From Chondrus crispus (Eukaryota; Rhodophyta; Florideophyceae; Gigartinales; Gigartinaceae), in NCBI RefSeq assembly GCF_000350225.1, contig NW_005178626.1, forward strand, positions 126,410 through 190,409: 64,000 nt of DNA, given 5' to 3'. Made by a program: the position numbers and the translations under genes. Shown here in pieces: positions 50,422 through 60,731 of this stretch (its first letter is position 1; each line of letters opens with the position of its first letter). The notes beneath the pieces were generated by a model that made no database searches, was not told the origin of the DNA, and was given only the letters and a program-made list of their open reading frames with translations.

Positions 50422-52131
50422 CTACATTTCCATTCGGCAATCTTCTTCTGCGTCTTCCTCGTCCTCCTCATCGGTAATGTTGTCAGAGCCATACTCGGCC
50501 GAGGAACTCGATATGCTTGACGTGTTACCGAGCTTCTTCCTATCCGAATTGACGTCTATCGCCTGAGCCCCATTCCTTCCCCCTCGGACCTTTCCCATTT
50601 GCTTTCCAAGCTGGGCTGCTGCCGTGCCACTTGACATATCGGCAGACGGGCTCCTCGCAAGGAATAGCAACCCCTCCAGTGCCTCGTGCTCCATTTCCCC
50701 TTCACTAGCAGTCGGGACGCTTGATGGTCGCACTTTTCGACTGCGATTTCTGCGGGAAGAGCTCAACTGACCCTCTTCTTTTGGGCACCACCCCGGGTGT
50801 TGGAGCATCCAAGCTTCAAGATTTCTGCGATACGGAGCCGCATTTCCGGAGATCGTCCGGCCATTGCTGGGATTCCACACCGTCACACGAGGTTCACGAG
50901 GTGCGCGAAATGATTTTTCGAGAAATGAGGCACCCAAGTTCCCACGGAAAGAAGGCAAAGAATTGGGAGCAAAGGCCTCAAACCCGGCCCCGTCATTCTC
51001 ATATGAGCCCACCGATGCAGGCGCATCCACCCCTGCGTAGTCCACGCCGCCAAACGAAACGAAACTAAATGAGCCTGGCATGCTTGTGTTGCCTGCCAGT
51101 TCCCGCTTACTCTTCGCGATTCCACGCGTCAACATGTGATGCGCACACGAAACTATCGTGCCCTGCAACTTTGCACCCCCTATCTGGCTAGCCACATCGG
51201 CCCAGCGATTGTCATCGAGTTCCGCTGGGTTGCACTGTTGCGCATGACATTCTTGTCCAAGACGGAACAGCGCTTCCTGAAGTCGAACAAAATCGTCGGC
51301 CGTCCAAGTCATCATGGCCTCCTCGGTGCAGAAATCTTCATCGCCGAGTGCTTCCAAGCATCTCGCTCCATCGCTCGCGAGAAAGCTGGCAACGGGATAA
51401 CAGCAGAGGGCCGCGAAAGAATCTGCAGCGCTCTTCGATCTACGTGCTGCTGAGCGCCTCTTCGATGACTTGAGCTCATCGGCTTTTTCCTCCCAACCGG
51501 GATGTCCTTGCAACCAGGTGGCAAGATTACGCCTGTAGGGAGCAGCGTTTCCTGCGACAGTCTTTCCAGTCTGGGGTTCCCAGACAGTTACATGCTCGTC
51601 CTCGGCCGAAACGCCTCCAAACAAGGTTGCGGGAAAGCTGGGCGTGAGGCTCGGCATGGACTGGGGGATGGCTGCAGTGGGTGAAAACGAGATGATGTGG
51701 GAACCAAGTGCAGTGGACGCACCCAAGGAAGGGTCGATGGGGGGACGAGAATCTCCAGGGATGCGGGAAGCGGAGGGACGTGGAATCTGCACCGGGGCTG
51801 AATGTGCGAAGGATGGAGTTGTCGGAGAGGATGGCTGCTCTGCGGAAGCTAAGGGCAAAGAATCGAGGCTTGCCAAGTTTGATGCGAGATCCAAGTTAGA
51901 AGATTGCGCAGGGGGAGCGGCGGTGACGTTGATGATTGGATTGAACCTCGAGGATATGATGAGATGCTGAGAGGCTTGAGGCGGGGGTGTTGCGGCGGAT
52001 GAGGAGCGAGATTGTTTGAGCTTGAACATGGCCGGTGCATAACCGGTGGGAGGAGCAAACGCGGATGGCGAGGTGGGCTTGCCGATATTGGGGCAGAAGA
52101 CTGAGGGAGAGCCTGCAATCGGGACTGGCAT
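50422..52131 (-). CDS. Nuclear-type protein with duplicated GNAAPYRRNL domain (569 aa)
   Basis: I start at ATG 52131 (MPVPIAGSPSVFCPN). The frame is open about 80 bases further upstream without another ATG, so a 5' exon is possible. The N-terminal 170 residues are Ser/Pro-rich. Two copies of a motif of about 50 residues follow: VTVWEPQTGKTVAGNAAPYR and VTVWNPSNGRTISGNAAPYR, each continuing RNL..W(L/M)..HPGW and then a basic cluster rich in Ser, Arg and Lys. Between them, TWTADDFVRLQEALFRLG and RWADVASQIGG look SANT/Myb-like. The C-terminus is strongly acidic (DNITDEEDEEDAEED). This fits a chromatin or transcription-associated protein, but I do not know the GNAAPYRRNL family by name. It is transcribed divergently from the gene at 53107. 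Confidence 0.8.
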   Translation of the reverse strand: MPVPIAGSPSVFCPNIGKPTSPSAFAPPTGYAPAMFKLKQSRSSSAATPPPQASQHLIISSRFNPIINVTAAPPAQSSNLDLASNLASLDSLPLASAEQPSSPTTPSFAHSAPVQIPRPSASRIPGDSRPPIDPSLGASTALGSHIISFSPTAAIPQSMPSLTPSFPATLFGGVSAEDEHVTVWEPQTGKTVAGNAAPYRRNLATWLQGHPGWEEKADELKSSKRRSAARRSKSAADSFAALCCYPVASFLASDGARCLEALGDEDFCTEEAMMTWTADDFVRLQEALFRLGQECHAQQCNPAELDDNRWADVASQIGGAKLQGTIVSCAHHMLTRGIAKSKRELAGNTSMPGSFSFVSFGGVDYAGVDAPASVGSYENDGAGFEAFAPNSLPSFRGNLGASFLEKSFRAPREPRVTVWNPSNGRTISGNAAPYRRNLEAWMLQHPGWCPKEEGQLSSSRRNRSRKVRPSSVPTASEGEMEHEALEGLLFLARSPSADMSSGTAAAQLGKQMGKVRGGRNGAQAIDVNSDRKKLGNTSSISSSSAEYGSDNITDEEDEEDAEEDCRMEM

Positions 52132-53106
52132 GCTTTGTGTAGGAGGATTTCTATCATAGAAGGGCACACTCTCCAAAAGTCGAGACAGTCCATTTGCCTG
52201 ATATCAGGCGTCATAGCAGGCTGTGTAGTACACTCTTTTGGACCAGCAACCCGCGTGCGACCACATCTCGTTTAATTTCGAAACGTAACCGTGGGTTTCG
52301 TGCCTATTCTGGACATCTTTGTATGTCTTAAGTTAGAGTTAGTGAGCTAGTTAGTTGTCGGCGAATTCAGGAACCATGGATACATCGTTACTTTCGTCTG
52401 CAGCCAATGAGTCGGAGGCTTGTCGTGAGGCGGCATCGAAAATATGTCATCGTCCTCGTCGCTATCATTGTTTAGGGATGTGCCTTCAGCCGCTGTAGAT
52501 AGACCTTCATAACTGAAGAAATCACCTTTCCCTTGCCTTCTCGTCCTTCCTAGTCTGGGGCGGAAGCGGAAGTTGGTCCGGGCCCTGGACCAGTGCCACT
52601 GGCCCTCTTGCCTCATGTGAGGCAAGAGGTCAAGATCCAGAGCCTGAGGATATCACAGTAACCTTGTTCAGTGCTCTCGCGCAGCCCCGAGATAGAGTCT
52701 ATCCTCCATCTGATTGACATCGCTGCTTTTCCCAGGAGCCTCGAAAGTACCCTATGTTGAACGTGACAGCTTTTACAACGGCACACGTGCGCATTACCAC
52801 GACGCACAAGTTGGGAACGTGTAAGTCGTGGCTACCGTTGTCTAAAGTCGTTTCTGCATGAAGAATCATGAAGTTTCTCAGTTTCTGCATGAATAAACAA
52901 GCAAAAAGCAAAAATGAAAAAACAACCTGAAATCGCGGGGGTGACGAGCGCTGCGGGGAAAAGGGGAAGGACACTCGGCCGACCCTCACCAGGGAACGGC
53001 ACACTCCCCAAAACCGCCTCCCCCATTCACCAACAACCTTCTTAGTCGCACACGGTCCGTCTCCCTCAGTAAACTCGGGCATCGTTCCTTGCACCACACC
53101 CTCAAC
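52132..53106. other. Divergent intergenic region with palindromes
   Basis: It separates two outward-facing genes and so holds both promoters. A perfect 24-base palindrome at 52605-52628 contains CCTCATGTGAGG, close to the CCTCATATGAGG cluster at 45.9 kb. A smaller CCTGATATCAGG palindrome lies near 52198. A 92-codon minus-strand frame at 52347-52625 is not convincing as a gene. Confidence 0.5.
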
Positions 53107-55071
53107 ATGATATCCCTCGAATTCATACTTCCCTTTAGCACGCCCGCATGGAACGTCGTCCGACTACTTGGTTTGTCTGTTCTGGTTGACGTGCTCATCG
53201 CCGTGGCGTTGCGAAAAGCTGCGGCAAGGATTAATGCCCTTCGAGCACGCCGTGGAAAACGCGTTGCCCTGGCCCGAACTCGAGGAGGCCGGTTGACCCA
53301 TCTACCGGGAATAGACCAAAATGCCACATGCTTACGTCTCTGTTTTTGGATCGTAGCAGTGGCCCTGGTTGGTCTAGCGGTCATGGCGGAGTTCGGCAAT
53401 GTCGAAAGGGAAGTAGAGCAGGAAGTTGAAGTCGAGTTGGGAAGCATATATGAAGCTGTGAAGGGAGGTGTCCTAGCTGTTGATTTGCTTTCCGAAAACG
53501 AGCGCCCAGGAAAAGACTCTGGTATTAGGCTGTTCGGTCATGTGTTTGAGGTGAGCGGCTCCTCCCTCAAATATCCGACAGTAAATCACGAAGCGCCAGT
53601 CATCAAGGAGTCAGAGCAGATAAAGTGTGGGTCACATCTAAAAACTCAGGTCATTGCCGGTTTCGTGACCACGAGCTTTACAGACCGCGTGCTTATCAGG
53701 GCCATGCAAACGGGACTTGAATTCGAGAGGAGAACACCAGGCGGAAGTACCATCGTAGTGAAAATACTCGGCGCAATACCTTTCAATTGGTCTCGCTGTG
53801 AGGATGACGAGATCAAACGACAACTGAGGCCGTTGGGGAATCACCCAGATGTCCGCAAACTCGTATCTTTCCTTTCAGACATGGCACTCGGGTCTGGGTG
53901 GAACTCTGCGGTAGGCTTGAACAGCACAAGAGGCTCTATAATAGAGGACATTCCCATCAAGCTTGAAAGCGGCCCTGGCGCACTCGGTTTGCGAGCGGGT
54001 AGATATGTTCTCCGGGGCTGGGCAGACATTCAGAAGTTGATCTTCCGTTCGCTTGTCAGTGACAACAATATTTGGATGCAAATAGAACCAGACCGTCTCC
54101 GATTCGATCCTGAGGGAGTTGAACCACGGATGGAACGACTGCCAGTCAGGCAAGCAAGCCATATGGAACTTGAATTTAATTTACCCGATCTAAACCTGGA
54201 GTTCAAGAAAGTGGAATGGCATGGTAGCATCTCGATCGGCGCCGGATCCATATCTGAACTGGTAGAAGTATACAATACCGATCGGGGAGAGTGCGCGATG
54301 GGTCATGTAGTATGTTCTTGTCGACTGACTTTTGAGAACGGCACGTACCAACTACTTCAAGGATGGGCAGCGAAAGTTATGGACACTAAATTTCAGATGC
54401 GAAGGGTTGTGAACATAACACAATTTGATTTTAGCAATTTGAGACAGGCGAGAGACACAATGGTATACATGTCTCTCTTCAAGGCTTTTCCGGCCAAAAG
54501 TCTACGAGCCTCTGGATCGCGACCTTTGATCTTCGCAGTGGACACTGTCGACGCAGAATCGAGTGTTACGAGATTCCCAGTACTCCCTCTCGGAAAATTC
54601 CTCTCTCCTACGAACGAATTTGGATACGTAGAGCGGAATTTGGCACGAGCGGCGATCAATGTCTGGTTCATTGCCTCTGCGACTGGCTATGCCACGCTTT
54701 GGTTGATTTCTCTTGTGGTGTGTACATATTTAAGAAACGAAGAAGAAATTGATGAGGTCTCTTCGTTAGTGCGTGCACAGAACGAGCTTTTTGATGTGCC
54801 TATGGAGTGCAGATTGGCAAGCCGACGTCCTCGGAATTTTGGCATACATCATCATGAAAGTTCATACGGGGAACCTCGTCTGGGAACACTTGAGGAATGT
54901 GACGAACCTGCTCAGGTCCAGGACTTCAACAGCATTAACTCGCTGCCAAATGTCAGAGGCCGCTTCATGAGAATTCTGTTTTCTGGGGGTCATTTGCACC
55001 GTGCCGATGGTGTTTTCCACCGTGACAAATTGGCCACGGTAGAAATAACTGGTCCTCAAAGTCACGGCTAG
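53107..55071 (+). CDS. Membrane protein of unknown family (654 aa)
   Basis: I chose the ATG at 53107 (MISLEFILPFSTPAWN). Two hydrophobic segments near the N-terminus (about residues 15-35, VVRLLGLSVLVDVLIAVAL, and 80-100, LCFWIVAVALVGLAVMAEF) flank a basic loop. Another near residues 548-578 (NVWFIASATGYATLWLISLV) precedes a cytosolic-type tail of about 75 residues. The large region between is probably extracytoplasmic: it has paired Cys residues (for example CAMGHVVCSCRL) and several N-glycosylation sequons (NATC, NST, NGTY, NIT). No catalytic motif is seen. The architecture suggests a surface or endomembrane protein. I do not recognise the family; similar uncharacterised proteins would be expected in related algae. 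No introns are evident. Confidence 0.8.
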   Translation: MISLEFILPFSTPAWNVVRLLGLSVLVDVLIAVALRKAAARINALRARRGKRVALARTRGGRLTHLPGIDQNATCLRLCFWIVAVALVGLAVMAEFGNVEREVEQEVEVELGSIYEAVKGGVLAVDLLSENERPGKDSGIRLFGHVFEVSGSSLKYPTVNHEAPVIKESEQIKCGSHLKTQVIAGFVTTSFTDRVLIRAMQTGLEFERRTPGGSTIVVKILGAIPFNWSRCEDDEIKRQLRPLGNHPDVRKLVSFLSDMALGSGWNSAVGLNSTRGSIIEDIPIKLESGPGALGLRAGRYVLRGWADIQKLIFRSLVSDNNIWMQIEPDRLRFDPEGVEPRMERLPVRQASHMELEFNLPDLNLEFKKVEWHGSISIGAGSISELVEVYNTDRGECAMGHVVCSCRLTFENGTYQLLQGWAAKVMDTKFQMRRVVNITQFDFSNLRQARDTMVYMSLFKAFPAKSLRASGSRPLIFAVDTVDAESSVTRFPVLPLGKFLSPTNEFGYVERNLARAAINVWFIASATGYATLWLISLVVCTYLRNEEEIDEVSSLVRAQNELFDVPMECRLASRRPRNFGIHHHESSYGEPRLGTLEECDEPAQVQDFNSINSLPNVRGRFMRILFSGGHLHRADGVFHRDKLATVEITGPQSHG

Positions 55072-58000
55072 CAGTAATATTTTCGAAGATTTGAAGATTG
55101 GGAACAGCAATGCGCAACATTTCGATATGACAGAAACTACTGCCGATAGCGACGACACATGTACAACGAAATTTAAAACGTGAAAATAGGGTTTTGATGC
55201 TAAACGTCCGGAAAATCTTACCAACAGCCGTTTTCACCATGGTCGAGACCGTCACGGTGAAAACCGCATTTTGACCACCGTGAAAAGGACCCGAAAATAT
55301 GAATTCTCATGAAGCGGCCTCTGTCAAGCGTTGAATTGGTGGATGGCATCTGGGACAACCAACTTCGTCTGGCGAGCCGATCCGTCTCACATCAATCCCA
55401 CCTTGTTTGTTGCCTGTGCAGTATGTACGGTAAAACAAGAAACGCAAATCAATAGAACGGCACAATACTGCACTACAACACAGAAGAATTGAATGAGGAG
55501 AGAAGGCTGTGGTGATTCCTTCATATGACTCCCAGTCATTCCTCTCTCATGTCGTTGGCCAACGGCACCTCCCCTTTTGCTCAGTCGTTATCAAAAAGGC
55601 GTAGCAAATTTTGTGGCAGACTGCACAGGCTAGTTCTCGTGAGTTTCAGCACTTCTCATAATTGGCATTTTCTCTCAAGTCAAAATGTCATGTGGCCAAG
55701 CAATTGTTTGGTAGATGCCCAGACATCGAGCGTGACCAGGATGACTAACTGCAACCCCCAAAAAACTTTCAGTATCCAATGATACTCGGGGGGCATCAGC
55801 CAGGGACATACTGCAGCAATTGCGGAGTTAGTCGGTGTGTCGGTCGCGTTTACTGTTGCTGCAGCCTGTGCCAGTTCCAAAAAGAGGAACGGCGAAAGGT
55901 CTATTTAAATTCTACTGTAAATACATTTCAATTAGCTTGTCCGTCAAGTCACGAAAACGCGTTTTTTGGCCGCGCGTTTGCTCATATTTTTCTACGCAAA
56001 ATTTTCAGACAACGCGTTCGGCAAAACTCACAGCATACCGAAAACTGGGGGCATGTGAGTTTTCCACGAGTTCCACGTCCGCCTGATCACAGCAGTGCCT
56101 CATCGACCCATCTTGAAGGAAAACGAAGTGCGGTTTCCGTTCTTTTCATCAGCACAAACGAGTCTCAGATTGCACGGGCCGCATCGATAAACGTCATGGA
56201 CGCCCCAAACGCTTCATCTGCGCAGAGTCCATCAACGGATCAAAGCGCGACAGAATCTGCCACAGATGCCGCCGAAGCAACTGCGAAACATAGACAAGTA
56301 GAAGCTTCTAAATAGCGGTCCTCTCCAAACCCCCCTCAGCCTGTCAAGAAGACGACACACATCGCTGTTTCGACTGAGAACCTTTCTATCTTTGTGGCGA
56401 ACTACAATATTCGCTTCAGCAAGTATTCGCGCAGGTGCACGTGATCCGTCGGGCGGCACAACGACGCGTACTATACCAGAATTGCGTATGTTGCGGGCAG
56501 GTACCTTGCTGGAGGTCAGTCCGCAAAACTCGTGGCGGAATTTTTCAATCTCGGGTTTACTTTACGTCCAGCGATTTTGTGGGCAAATGAAAAAAAAAAA
56601 AAAAAAAAAAAAAAAACAGCGCGTTATTTTACGGATAACCTTTAATAATCCTTCGTTATTCATGCGACGGTCCGTCATCCTTCGTAATTATTGCGACGGC
56701 TACAATAGAGAGGGGTGAACCGGCTCTCGTTCAATAAACGTGACGCTGCAGTAAGCAGAGTGGCAAGAGAAAACTCTCACATTGAAACTTCAACAGAAAC
56801 AAGCGCAGCAACCGACAACGTGTTTAGGAACGATCACTGGCATGATGCACTAAAGCATAGAAGGTGGGAGATAGAAGAGGAAATATGACGGAGCGCGAGA
56901 GCATGGGCATGCGGTGCTCTGGTAAGGTGAGGGACAGTCGTGCGCCTGAAAAGAAGAAAAATAAAAGCGAGAGGTCAGAACGAGAAGAATTGGCCATATT
57001 GCAAAAAACCTAGCGTTCAAGTGCAGATGATATTTAAGAGAGAGACAAATGCCTGCACGTGTGTCTCATACCCGGAAGGATAGAATGCGGCCCTGCGTTT
57101 TTACACTGCGCGGCTCGGAGGCCCATACGTTCAAAAAGGCGATCATACTTCTACAAGCTTGATGACGTGAGAAGACTACGTCATGGATAGATAACCTTTC
57201 GGCAATCGCCAAATCTTGAAGTTTTGATATTATGACTTCGCAGCTCATACAACTCCTCCTTGAGTCTCTGCCAGGCAGGGTGAAGGTCTGTACATGCAAC
57301 AAAAATTGGCGTATCTATCCCGCGAGCGAACTATCAGAAAAGAATGGTTTGTGAGAATACGTGGATGAGAGGGACGTCTCAGATCTCTCGCCATCTGATA
57401 TGGACATCCTGAACGAAAAGAAATAAGACAGAAATAGACGAAAATGGTCAAAACGCCAAGTCTTTATTTAGTACAGTCTAGCACGAATCGATTATCAAAG
57501 ATCACAATTTTCAAGAAAACAAATAGAGGATAGGCGACAAAGACAATCTAGCAGCTGTGCCCATAAACATTAAGAACAAGTATATCAAGAAGAACCACTC
57601 TACCAGACGAACTTTTACTGAGCATAGAGTGGGTCTTTTTGTTCACGTGTACACATGATTCATCCAATATGCTCGGCTTCTGCCGATTCACTCTAGTGTC
57701 TAGATGAAAATATATGGTAGGGCACGATTCAGTGTAGGTTGATGGTCGTGAAGCATAGACAAAGACATGGTTACTCAGTGAAAATAGTGTGAGTACTGTG
57801 GATCTGGAACGAGATTGGATCGATAAAGAACTGTAGAGCTGGAAAGGCTGTTCTTGTTGGTGTTCCTTTATTGTGGTTCACCCTTTCACTTTGTAAGTGT
57901 ATACCATCAACTGTGAGAACTAAGGTACCAATTTATGAAGAGCGCATTGGAGAGCAGTCTTGAAAGCCATGTGAAGAGATTTCACACATGACATTTATGA

Positions 58001-59547
58001 TGTGCTCTCGTTGCCTGAATATGTCACACTCATAGTCATCATCATGAGCACCGTGATAACACCTCAAGTCATTGAATCACTACGCGATCTAGAGTCTCCA
58101 CTAGCACGATTATAAAAGTTGTACTTGTTGAATGCGGGATATTTGGTCCAAGATTGGTGCCTACTGCAAAGCTTTGCGGTTTCGAGCATACACGACTGCT
58201 TGACGTTCTTAAAATTTATTCGGGGATTGGGTTCTTTGATTCCAGCATGAAACCTTTTCAAGCAGCGCATCATCATTTTAAATTTTCAGTCCTCACCGAA
58301 ACCAATGGGTCACATCCAGCACAGTCACATCTACGCTTTCCCTTCAGCACCGGCTGCTCTGAAAGTCTCAAACTGTACTCATTCCGCACAAAAATACCTT
58401 GCGGAAAGGGGGATACTGGCGGAAGCTATGAGTTAGTTACCGGTGGAGATCGGATCTTGTGCCTGAGCTTTCCCTTATCTTCTTTATACAGCATTTTCAT
58501 GGCTTACTTTGAGAGTGAACCCCTTTCTGAAGATATACACTAATGTTGTCCTCGCATGAACATCATGCCACTATTTTTCCGCCGCGCAGTTGGTTACGTG
58601 CAATGGTGGATAGGAGGAGGATGCGAAGAAGCAGGGTTCGGTTGAGGAATATGGTTTCTTCTACGCTAGTATGTAATATGAAATAGACCTTTGACGTTCG
58701 AGAGTTACCTCAGTTGTTAATTTACCTGGATTAGACTCTCCATGTTGGCACCCACTGATAGTGTCGTGATGTTGTTTAGCTGAAGCAGGTTTTAGTTAGG
58801 GGTTCTCCTGCATCCTTTGCTAATGGGAATCCCCTAAGATCAACCCCGAGCGAAGATCTGCATCATCATATCGATCACGCAAACAGTCTCCGACAAACCT
58901 CAACTACCCATATGAACATTTTTCCAATCCTTATTCTACTATTGCTTGGCTAATATTCTTGTATATTATGGTGTTCTACAGTAGTTAGCGGCGACATAGA
59001 ATATCAAGTGGCAACCTGCTTTTACACACTTCTGAAGGAAATTAGTGAAAAGGTGTGAAAAGTCACCTCAGCACGACCGGACGGGCAACCTCCCGCAAAA
59101 CCAAAAAAAGGCATTGCTCGGACGTTGATTCACACTTACTAGCAAAATTGCTTCCGTTCTTTCGCGAGGTGCATAATACCATCGAGAACGGGTTTGACTC
59201 AAAAAAGGTTGACCCCCTTTTACAGGCGTATCGGGCCAGTTAGTACCCGTTGTGAGACCTTGCAATGCCGAGAGAGCATGTAAGGAAGCCTCTGATTACA
59301 TGTTTGGGCTCTCACAAACGGTTGCGCCCCTTTAAGAACAGAGAGTTTCCTTTTTTTGTGATCCTATCTACGTCTTAATAAAGCCATAGGGCATGAGAGC
59401 GAGGAAGGGAGCGATTCCATGCGTTTATAAGACTAACATTCAGGACCTCGTCTTCTTCAAGTCAACAGGAAAAGACAGTGCGAATTGAATTCCGCATTAA
59501 TTCTATTTTAAAGTGATCACCTTCTTCCAAACCACGTACAACCAATT
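55072..59547. other. Gene-poor region; weak ORFs and a poly(A) tract
   Basis: Just after the membrane-protein gene an imperfect hairpin (GCCGTTTTCACC / GGTGAAAACCGC, 55229-55266) may belong to its 3' end. Frames at 55779-56315, 58154-58543 (first ATG 58247) and 59055-59243 are short, lack known domains and have no supporting context. A minus-strand piece at 55680-55880 includes a hydrophobic stretch (WILKVFWGLQLVILVTLDVW) and could be an exon fragment. A run of about 27 A lies at 56590-56616. Otherwise nothing recognisable. Confidence 0.4.
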
Positions 59548-60381
59548 ATGGATCGCCTTGGAGAGCTAATGGCCGCACAACACGACGTACAAATCATGCG
59601 TGACGAGCTAACAGAAGCAGAGTTACTCCAAGTGACATACTTTCCTCCCAGGCATGGGCCGAGTGAGCCAGTAGATGAGACGGAAAGTCCCCAGGCCTCT
59701 ACGACAGACAAGATCTATGAGTTTTCAACCTCCCTAGCTACTGCATACTCCAAACCCCAAAGGTCAATTTGCAAGACTCAAGTCGACGATGGCGTCAACT
59801 GCCGCGATGTGGCAGAGATATTGCGATACTTTGGGGAGGCTCTGCAGAACCAAGAGGCTATCGAAGCAACAGTGTTGAACGAAACCCCGTCTGGAGTGCT
59901 ATTCCCCGTCGTTGACCATGCAGAGTTTCGGATACCGGGTGAATGGCCTGTGGAAGAAAACATTGTCGAGGGCCTGCCGCCGATCACAAGTCTAACGGGA
60001 CTGCCTTTGAGCTGGGACCCGTTCCAAGAGGAACTGATTGACGCAGGTGCTGTTGATATGGGGTTTTTGGATGTCGGGGGTCTCCGTGCGCGCCAACTGA
60101 ACTCGAGCCCCTCCCGGGCGAGCGCCAACCCGCAAGAAAATGGGACTACGGCGCTGTGTACAGACGAAGGGATGGATTTTGGCGACGTTATAGATTCTGT
60201 ATTGAATGGGGGAGGCAGACACGATGGACTGCAGCAGCATCTTACAGACGTGACGTGCGATGAGGAGGAGGATGACTTCGAGGGTTGGCAATCAGTATCG
60301 GGCGATAGTGACAGGAATAGTGCGGGCACTGATGACACGAGGGACTTGGATTGGGCGCCGATAGATATTGAAATGGAGTAA
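59548..60381 (+). CDS. Acidic protein of unknown function (277 aa)
   Basis: An ATG-started frame (MDRLGELMAAQHDVQIMR) with an overall strongly acidic composition, ending EDDFEGWQSVSGDSDRNSAG and DWAPIDIEME. The first 40 residues may be helical. The rest has short hydrophobic patches in acidic context (WDPFQEELIDAG, DFGDVIDSVL) that resemble acidic activation segments. No known domain or membrane segment. The ORF length and biased composition favour a real gene, but there is no homology I can recognise. The Ty3 LTR begins about 75 bases after its stop. Confidence 0.6.
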   Translation: MDRLGELMAAQHDVQIMRDELTEAELLQVTYFPPRHGPSEPVDETESPQASTTDKIYEFSTSLATAYSKPQRSICKTQVDDGVNCRDVAEILRYFGEALQNQEAIEATVLNETPSGVLFPVVDHAEFRIPGEWPVEENIVEGLPPITSLTGLPLSWDPFQEELIDAGAVDMGFLDVGGLRARQLNSSPSRASANPQENGTTALCTDEGMDFGDVIDSVLNGGGRHDGLQQHLTDVTCDEEEDDFEGWQSVSGDSDRNSAGTDDTRDLDWAPIDIEME

Positions 60382-60456
60382 GAAGGCTGATGAGGAAAAA
60401 TATGGGTAGTAGAGACGGATGATGCGGAAAAGGGTCTGGCATCGCAGTTACCGAGA

Positions 60457-60716
60457 TGTTTATTTATTAAATGTAAAACCTATTGAATTGAGCTCGTGTG
60501 GTGCCTGCACGAGAAAGTGTGAAGGGAGAGTGAAGTTCTCTGCCTTCGCTTTATTGTATGAAGATCTGACTTCGTCTTAAGTAAACGAGGGAGAGAGAAA
60601 AAGGATAAACTAAAAACCATAGCCGTAATGATGCCTAAAATGGCAACTGGCAAGATGCCATGCCTGTAGGGAAATGTTGCCTAAAATGGGAACAGGTAGG
60701 TGGTGGCAAGGTGCCA
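60457..60716 (-). repeat. Probable 3' LTR of the third Ty3 element
   Basis: Bounded on the plus strand by TGTTTATTTATTAAATG and GCAAGGTGCCA, that is TG...CA on the minus strand. A purine run on the minus strand (GAAAGAGGGGAC, about 60719-60732) just inside is a suitable polypurine tract. Two related units sharing GCCTAAAATGG lie at about 60630-60710. The partner LTR is outside the window, so the limits are estimates. Confidence 0.45.
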
Positions 60717-60731
60717 CTATAGTCCCCTCTT

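Noticed and set aside
56392-56718. 108-residue ORF with a poly-lysine run
   Set aside because: The lysines come from the run of about 27 A at 56590-56616; no domain or context supports a gene.
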